DNA of 64,000 nt from Sphingobacterium yanglingense (GTDB lineage: Bacteria; Bacteroidota; Bacteroidia; Sphingobacteriales; Sphingobacteriaceae), in NCBI RefSeq assembly GCF_004363245.1, contig NZ_SNYV01000019.1:62001-126000 (forward strand), given 5' to 3'. The notes beneath the pieces are model-generated. The model made no database searches and was not told where the DNA came from. It saw only the letters and a list, made by a program, of their open reading frames with translations. How positions within the stretch are numbered: position 1 is the first letter of the stretch; each line of letters begins with the position of its first letter. A program made the position numbers and the translations under genes. Shown here one piece after another: positions 60,477 through 64,000 of this stretch.

Positions 60477-60689
60477 TTTTTTGTAGACTTTTTGATAAGG
60501 TAGGGTGTACGTCACATCATGTGAACTGCGTATGCTTTATTGCCTTTTTTCTATAGTCTACACCTTTATTCCCTGTCCGTCGTTCAGACTAGGCATCTGC
60601 CTATAGTTTGTTTCATAGCAGAGAGGGAATGGAGAGCGTCGTAACATAGGCTTTTGGCCTTCCTGTTTAATATTAAATAAACTATATCT

Positions 60690-61460
60690 ATGATTTTGAG
60701 AGTACTTTTTTTCGTTTATACAATCAGTAGTTATAATCTCTCCTTTGGGCTTGATAGCCTTAGAAATGAGGTCTTAAGAGATTCCAATAATGTCACCTCC
60801 GATATTTATCGATTAAGCCCTAAGAAACTCATCCTTCCATCCGGACTTATCGCTGCCGGTGCGATTAGTTTTGCAATCCCCGCCATGAAAAAGTGGGACC
60901 TAGGGATTAGACAAGAAGTAGCTGAACATAATCTTACGCGAACCGCTTTGGACGATTATACGCAGTATGTACCAGGTGCAATGGTCTATGGATTGAACCT
61001 CTTCGGCGTAAAAGGTAGACACAGTTTAGGAGATCGCACTATCATTTATGCCTCCTCACAGCTGATCGCTGCTGCAATTGTAACCCCGGCAAAAAGTTGG
61101 ATCGGAGAAGAGCGGCCAGATGGATCCAATCGCAAATCTTTTCCTTCTGGGCACGCTGCTACCGCATTTTCCAATGCCCATTTTCTGTATAGAGAATACC
61201 GGGATAGCAATACCTTATTAAGCCTAGCTGGTTACCCATTTGCGATCTTTACTGGTGTATACAGAGTGGTGAATAATAAACACTGGATGACAGATATTGT
61301 CGCTGGTGCTGGGGTAGGGATTCTTTCGACAGAGCTAGCCTATTGGATTTATCCCAAAGTGAGCACACTTTTAAACAAAAAAAATGGGAACACACAAAGA
61401 ATGGTAATGCCTTACTATCAGTCACAAAAGATAGGGGTATCTTATTACATGGTCTTTTAG
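60690..61460 (+). CDS. PAP2-family phosphatase
   Basis: A 256-residue membrane-associated phosphatase of the type 2 phosphatidic acid phosphatase family. The three-part active-site signature is intact: KSWIGEERP (K-x6-R-P), PSGHAATAFSNAH, and YRVVNNKHWMTDIVAG (R-x5-H-x3-D). A signal-like hydrophobic start (about 1-20) and a membrane helix (about 50-70) precede it. It may act on lipid phosphates such as undecaprenyl or phosphatidylglycerol phosphate. The substrate cannot be read from sequence. Confidence 0.9.
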   Translation: MILRVLFFVYTISSYNLSFGLDSLRNEVLRDSNNVTSDIYRLSPKKLILPSGLIAAGAISFAIPAMKKWDLGIRQEVAEHNLTRTALDDYTQYVPGAMVYGLNLFGVKGRHSLGDRTIIYASSQLIAAAIVTPAKSWIGEERPDGSNRKSFPSGHAATAFSNAHFLYREYRDSNTLLSLAGYPFAIFTGVYRVVNNKHWMTDIVAGAGVGILSTELAYWIYPKVSTLLNKKNGNTQRMVMPYYQSQKIGVSYYMVF

Positions 61461-61480
61461 TTTGGATAATCGGCATCAAG

Positions 61481-61513
61481 TTTGTTATCAATTTCCGATT
61501 TTATTTACTTTTG
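61481..61513 (+). promoter_or_regulatory. Bacteroidota-type promoter before the 61.5-kb membrane protein gene
   Basis: TTTG (61481-61484) and TACTTTTG (61506-61513) are separated by 21 bp, close to the TTTG-N19-TAnnTTTG consensus. The ATG at 61533 follows 19 bp after the -7 element. Confidence 0.6.
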
Positions 61514-61532
61514 CCCGCAAATATTAACTTTC

Positions 61533-62390
61533 ATGACTAAAAAATACATCCCCTCAGGGGCTGCCTCCGTTACAGGAGTATTAAAAACCGTTCTTTTTGG
61601 AATATTAGGTTGTATTCTCTTGCCTCTTTTATATGTCCTTGTCAATCATTGGATTCCCAATATTTGGTTTGCCGCTATATCGGCTGTTATGTTTGGTCTT
61701 GGTCTAGGTTTTTTTATTGACCAAGGGATTGGTCTGGGAAAGATCAGGAATATCAGAGTGGCCGCTGTTATCGGTGTATTCTATGGGTTGTTGGCTTATT
61801 ATATGCAATGGATATTTTTTGATGAGTTTATGTACAATTCAAACGGTTTTTCATTAAATCGAGACCAAGAAGGATATACCGCACTTTTTGAAAATATATT
61901 CTTTCTGTTTACCCATCCTCAGGCTTTAGTAGAAGAAATTGTGGCCTTGAATGAAGTCGGGACATTCCGTATAGAAGGAAGTTCCAACTTTAGTGGTACT
62001 TTATTGTGGGTGCTTTGGTTTGGTGAGTTTGCGGTTATTTTGGTTAGCGTTGTGCTGGCAGTGATGTTTGGGAAAGCGTCCGAACCTTTTTCAGAGCAAA
62101 ACGATGCCTGGATGGTCAGACGTAAGCCCGTTGCGAAAATACCTTACATCGAAGACAAAGATGAGCTGATAAAAACGCTGGACGCAGACGACCTGACTTT
62201 GTTAAAACAAGAACTCGAAGATCCTGCATCTGTGAGCTTTGCTGAGGTTATTATTTACGAGTCTAATGGTGACCCCGTAAAATATATTACAGTGGTCAAT
62301 ACCTCTGTCGTCCGTCAAAAATTGGGCAAGGATAATATTAGGAAAGATGTCTTGGTCAAGTATTACCCGATTACTGATCCAAGTTTATAG
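61533..62390 (+). CDS. Membrane protein of unknown function
   Basis: A 285-residue protein; the ATG at 61533 is chosen because a promoter -7 element lies inside the upstream part of the longer frame. There are about four membrane helices (about 14-34, 41-60, 70-92, 152-175). A soluble C-terminal tail of about 100 residues follows, with two conserved-looking strands (FAEVIIYESNGDPVKYITVV). A polar loop sits between helices (DEFMYNSNGFSLNRDQEGY). I do not recognise the family. Confidence 0.7.
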   Translation: MTKKYIPSGAASVTGVLKTVLFGILGCILLPLLYVLVNHWIPNIWFAAISAVMFGLGLGFFIDQGIGLGKIRNIRVAAVIGVFYGLLAYYMQWIFFDEFMYNSNGFSLNRDQEGYTALFENIFFLFTHPQALVEEIVALNEVGTFRIEGSSNFSGTLLWVLWFGEFAVILVSVVLAVMFGKASEPFSEQNDAWMVRRKPVAKIPYIEDKDELIKTLDADDLTLLKQELEDPASVSFAEVIIYESNGDPVKYITVVNTSVVRQKLGKDNIRKDVLVKYYPITDPSL

Positions 62391-62458
62391 ACCATTTTGT
62401 TAACAGGGTAGGAACCATAAAGAGCAAAGCTAAGGTGTTATAAATAGTGGAGAACTCG

Positions 62459-63469
62459 ATGAAAAAGCTAGTCATACTGACATCCATTCTTTTGGTGCAT
62501 GTATTTGTCTTTGGGCAACAGAAGCACGAAATATTTTATGCTAATGGTAAGATAAAAGTAAGGGGACAGTTTGATGCCAAAGGTAAGGAAATCGGGCAAT
62601 GGAAATCTTTCTTTGAAAATGGGAAAATAGAATCAATAGGACAGTTCGACAGCGTTGGAAATAGGACGGGCGAATGGAAGACATATCATGAGAATGGACA
62701 GCTGCGAGAGACTGTACAATATCTCAATGGGGATAGAACCGGAGTCTCTAAAACATACCAATCAAACGGGCAGCTGGGCGAGGTCGGCACATACAAAGAA
62801 GACCATGCTACTGGCGAATGGAAGACCTATCATCTCAATGGTAAGCTATGGGAAGTGTGGAATTATCGGGAGGATGAGCCAAAGGGTGAATTTAGAGAAT
62901 ACAATGACCAGGGCCAGTTAAAGCGTGTTGGGAATCGCGAGGGGTATAGCGAAGATGGAGAATGGAAGTATTATTTTGATAATGGTCGATTAGAAAAGAT
63001 TGGGCGTTATGAAAATGGTAAACGGGCTGGTGAATGGAAAACTTATCATTGGAATGGGCAGTTGGCAGATAGTGTCCATTATGAGAAGGACAAGAAGGTC
63101 GGCGAATGGAAGATGTTTGGAGATAAAGGCAATTTACTGCAAAGCATGGTCTATGATCAGTCTGGACAGTTAATTTCAGGTAGGTCCTATCATGAAAATG
63201 GTAAGCTTCGGGAAGAAGGTGGTTATAATAAAGACCGACATCCTTTAGGCGAGTGGAGATACTACGACGACTCTGGACACTTAATACAGTTGATGATCTA
63301 TGACGATAAGGATGCAGAAGAAAATTTTGAAGCAGAGTGTACCCGATATCATTCCAATGGAAAAATTAGCGCATACGGAAAGTATAGAAACGGACGACAG
63401 TTTGGCGAATGGAAGTTGTATGACGAAGATGGTAGTTTAGTAAAGACAGAGCACTATCCGGTAGATTAG
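62459..63469 (+). CDS. Secreted MORN-repeat (YwqK-like) protein
   Basis: A 336-residue protein started at the ATG at 62459, which opens a signal peptide (KKLVILTSILLVHVFVFGQ); a GTG four codons earlier is possible but adds nothing. The mature part consists of about 13 tandem MORN_2-type repeats of roughly 23 residues with the pattern NGK(L/I)xxxGxYxxxxxxGEWKxY (e.g. NGRLEKIGRYENGKRAGEWK). Such repeats form extended beta-hairpin stacks. Related YwqK proteins are annotated as antitoxins, but a secreted protein without a partner toxin gives no support for that role here. Confidence 0.85.
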   Translation: MKKLVILTSILLVHVFVFGQQKHEIFYANGKIKVRGQFDAKGKEIGQWKSFFENGKIESIGQFDSVGNRTGEWKTYHENGQLRETVQYLNGDRTGVSKTYQSNGQLGEVGTYKEDHATGEWKTYHLNGKLWEVWNYREDEPKGEFREYNDQGQLKRVGNREGYSEDGEWKYYFDNGRLEKIGRYENGKRAGEWKTYHWNGQLADSVHYEKDKKVGEWKMFGDKGNLLQSMVYDQSGQLISGRSYHENGKLREEGGYNKDRHPLGEWRYYDDSGHLIQLMIYDDKDAEENFEAECTRYHSNGKISAYGKYRNGRQFGEWKLYDEDGSLVKTEHYPVD

Positions 63470-63624
63470 ACTTTTTTGTTGTCTACAGTTCACACGCTTT
63501 TATACGCTATCCCTGCGAATTGTAAATCGTCATGTCGTTTTCCATATAACTCTAGTTAATATCTGTAGCTTTGGATAGTTCAAAGAATATAGTAACAAAC
63601 TAAATGAGTATAATTAATCAGAAA

Positions 63625-64000
63625 ATGAAAAAGATGAAAACTACAATTTTGGCGGCCTTAGCAGGTGTGTTCTTAATGACTTCTTGTGGAGAAGGTGTAT
63701 ATCCACAAAATGAGGGTGGTGGTAAAGCTGTAAAACAGCTAATTGATAAGCATTTTGATGCGGATAAACAGGTGCAGGAATTGGTCATCAAAGCAAAAGA
63801 TGAACTGTATGGCGAACTTGGAACGGTGACTGTTGTCTATTGGGATGGAGACAAACAGATGGAAGAAGTCTTTAGTTCTTCAGATGGTGCTAAAGAACCA
63901 CAGGAGACTTTTGGTTCGAAGCAGAAAATGAAACACCTGGCTAAGACAAAAACGGTAGCAGTCAAGGAGTTTGATGTAGAGCCGATACCCTATAAAGTCG
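63625..64000 (+). CDS. Lipoprotein, N-terminal part (continues beyond the window)
   Basis: An open frame of 125 codons runs off the end of the window. From the ATG at 63625 it begins MKKMKTTILAALAGVFLMTSCG, a clear lipobox with Cys at residue 21; ATGs at 63604 and 63634 are alternative starts. The mature part is charged and strand-rich (VVYWDGDKQMEEVFSSSDGA). It is too incomplete to name. It follows the MORN protein gene by about 155 bp on the same strand. Confidence 0.7.
   Translation, partial: MKKMKTTILAALAGVFLMTSCGEGVYPQNEGGGKAVKQLIDKHFDADKQVQELVIKAKDELYGELGTVTVVYWDGDKQMEEVFSSSDGAKEPQETFGSKQKMKHLAKTKTVAVKEFDVEPIPYKV

Noticed and set aside
60477-60689. Possible RNA gene or riboswitch in the spacer before the PAP2 gene
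   Set aside because: No conserved riboswitch core, tRNA cloverleaf or strong stem could be found in this 213-bp stretch.
62459-63469. Antitoxin of a toxin-antitoxin pair
   Set aside because: MORN_2/YwqK repeat proteins are often annotated this way, but this one has a signal peptide and no toxin gene beside it.

Overview
The window is a chromosomal segment of a Bacteroidota bacterium, most likely Sphingobacteriaceae (Sphingobacterium or a close relative). The case rests on a SusC/SusD pair with an STN domain driven by an ECF sigma/FecR pair, a CHU_C (type B, type IX secretion) C-terminal domain, DUF5686 and DUF4870 proteins, short A+T-rich leaders without Shine-Dalgarno sequences, and TAnnTTTG-type -7 promoter elements. 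No rRNA, tRNA, CRISPR array, insertion sequence or phage gene was seen.

Layout. 1-3 kb: the end of the complex I operon (nuoL tail, nuoM, nuoN). 3-11.7 kb: housekeeping genes (DUF5686 outer-membrane protein, enoyl-CoA hydratase, AI-2E permease, phosphopantetheinyl transferase, dCTP deaminase, release factor 2 with its programmed frameshift, glucose-6-phosphate isomerase). 11.8-15.1 kb: three secreted surface proteins on the minus strand. 15.3-18.7 kb: a tail-specific protease and a TPR protein. 18.8-23.1 kb: rarA, a DnaQ-like exonuclease, and two nucleotide-sugar genes.

23.2-30.4 kb is the most unusual region. An AraC regulator is followed by two related small secreted proteins, a PapD-like chaperone, a two-domain protein whose C-terminal half resembles the small proteins, and a 946-residue outer-membrane barrel protein. 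I read this as a Bacteroidota chaperone-usher-like fimbrial system: major/minor subunits, chaperone, tip adhesin and usher. Tandem TTGTAG-N8-CTACAA operators lie in front of the main subunit gene.

31-37.9 kb: a bestrophin channel, a probable I-type lysozyme inhibitor lipoprotein, and a TetR-controlled EmrAB-TolC-type efflux operon preceded by a 37-bp palindrome. 38.3-43.95 kb: a bacteriocin locus with its own HlyD/C39-peptidase ABC exporter/TolC, a small HTH protein, and two double-glycine leader peptides. One of these (43714-43851) is only 45 codons long. 44.2-46.7 kb: small membrane proteins and lipoproteins on the minus strand. 46.9-48.7 kb: a TPR-HTH regulator. 48.9-60.1 kb: a polysaccharide utilisation locus (ECF sigma, FecR anti-sigma, SusC, SusD, an unassigned Tat-exported glycosidase-like protein and a GH123-type hexosaminidase), closed by a terminator. 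60.1-64 kb: a small cysteine/histidine-rich protein, a PAP2 phosphatase, a membrane protein, a MORN-repeat secreted protein and the start of a lipoprotein gene.

Functional assignments come from reading motifs and gene order by eye; no database search was possible.
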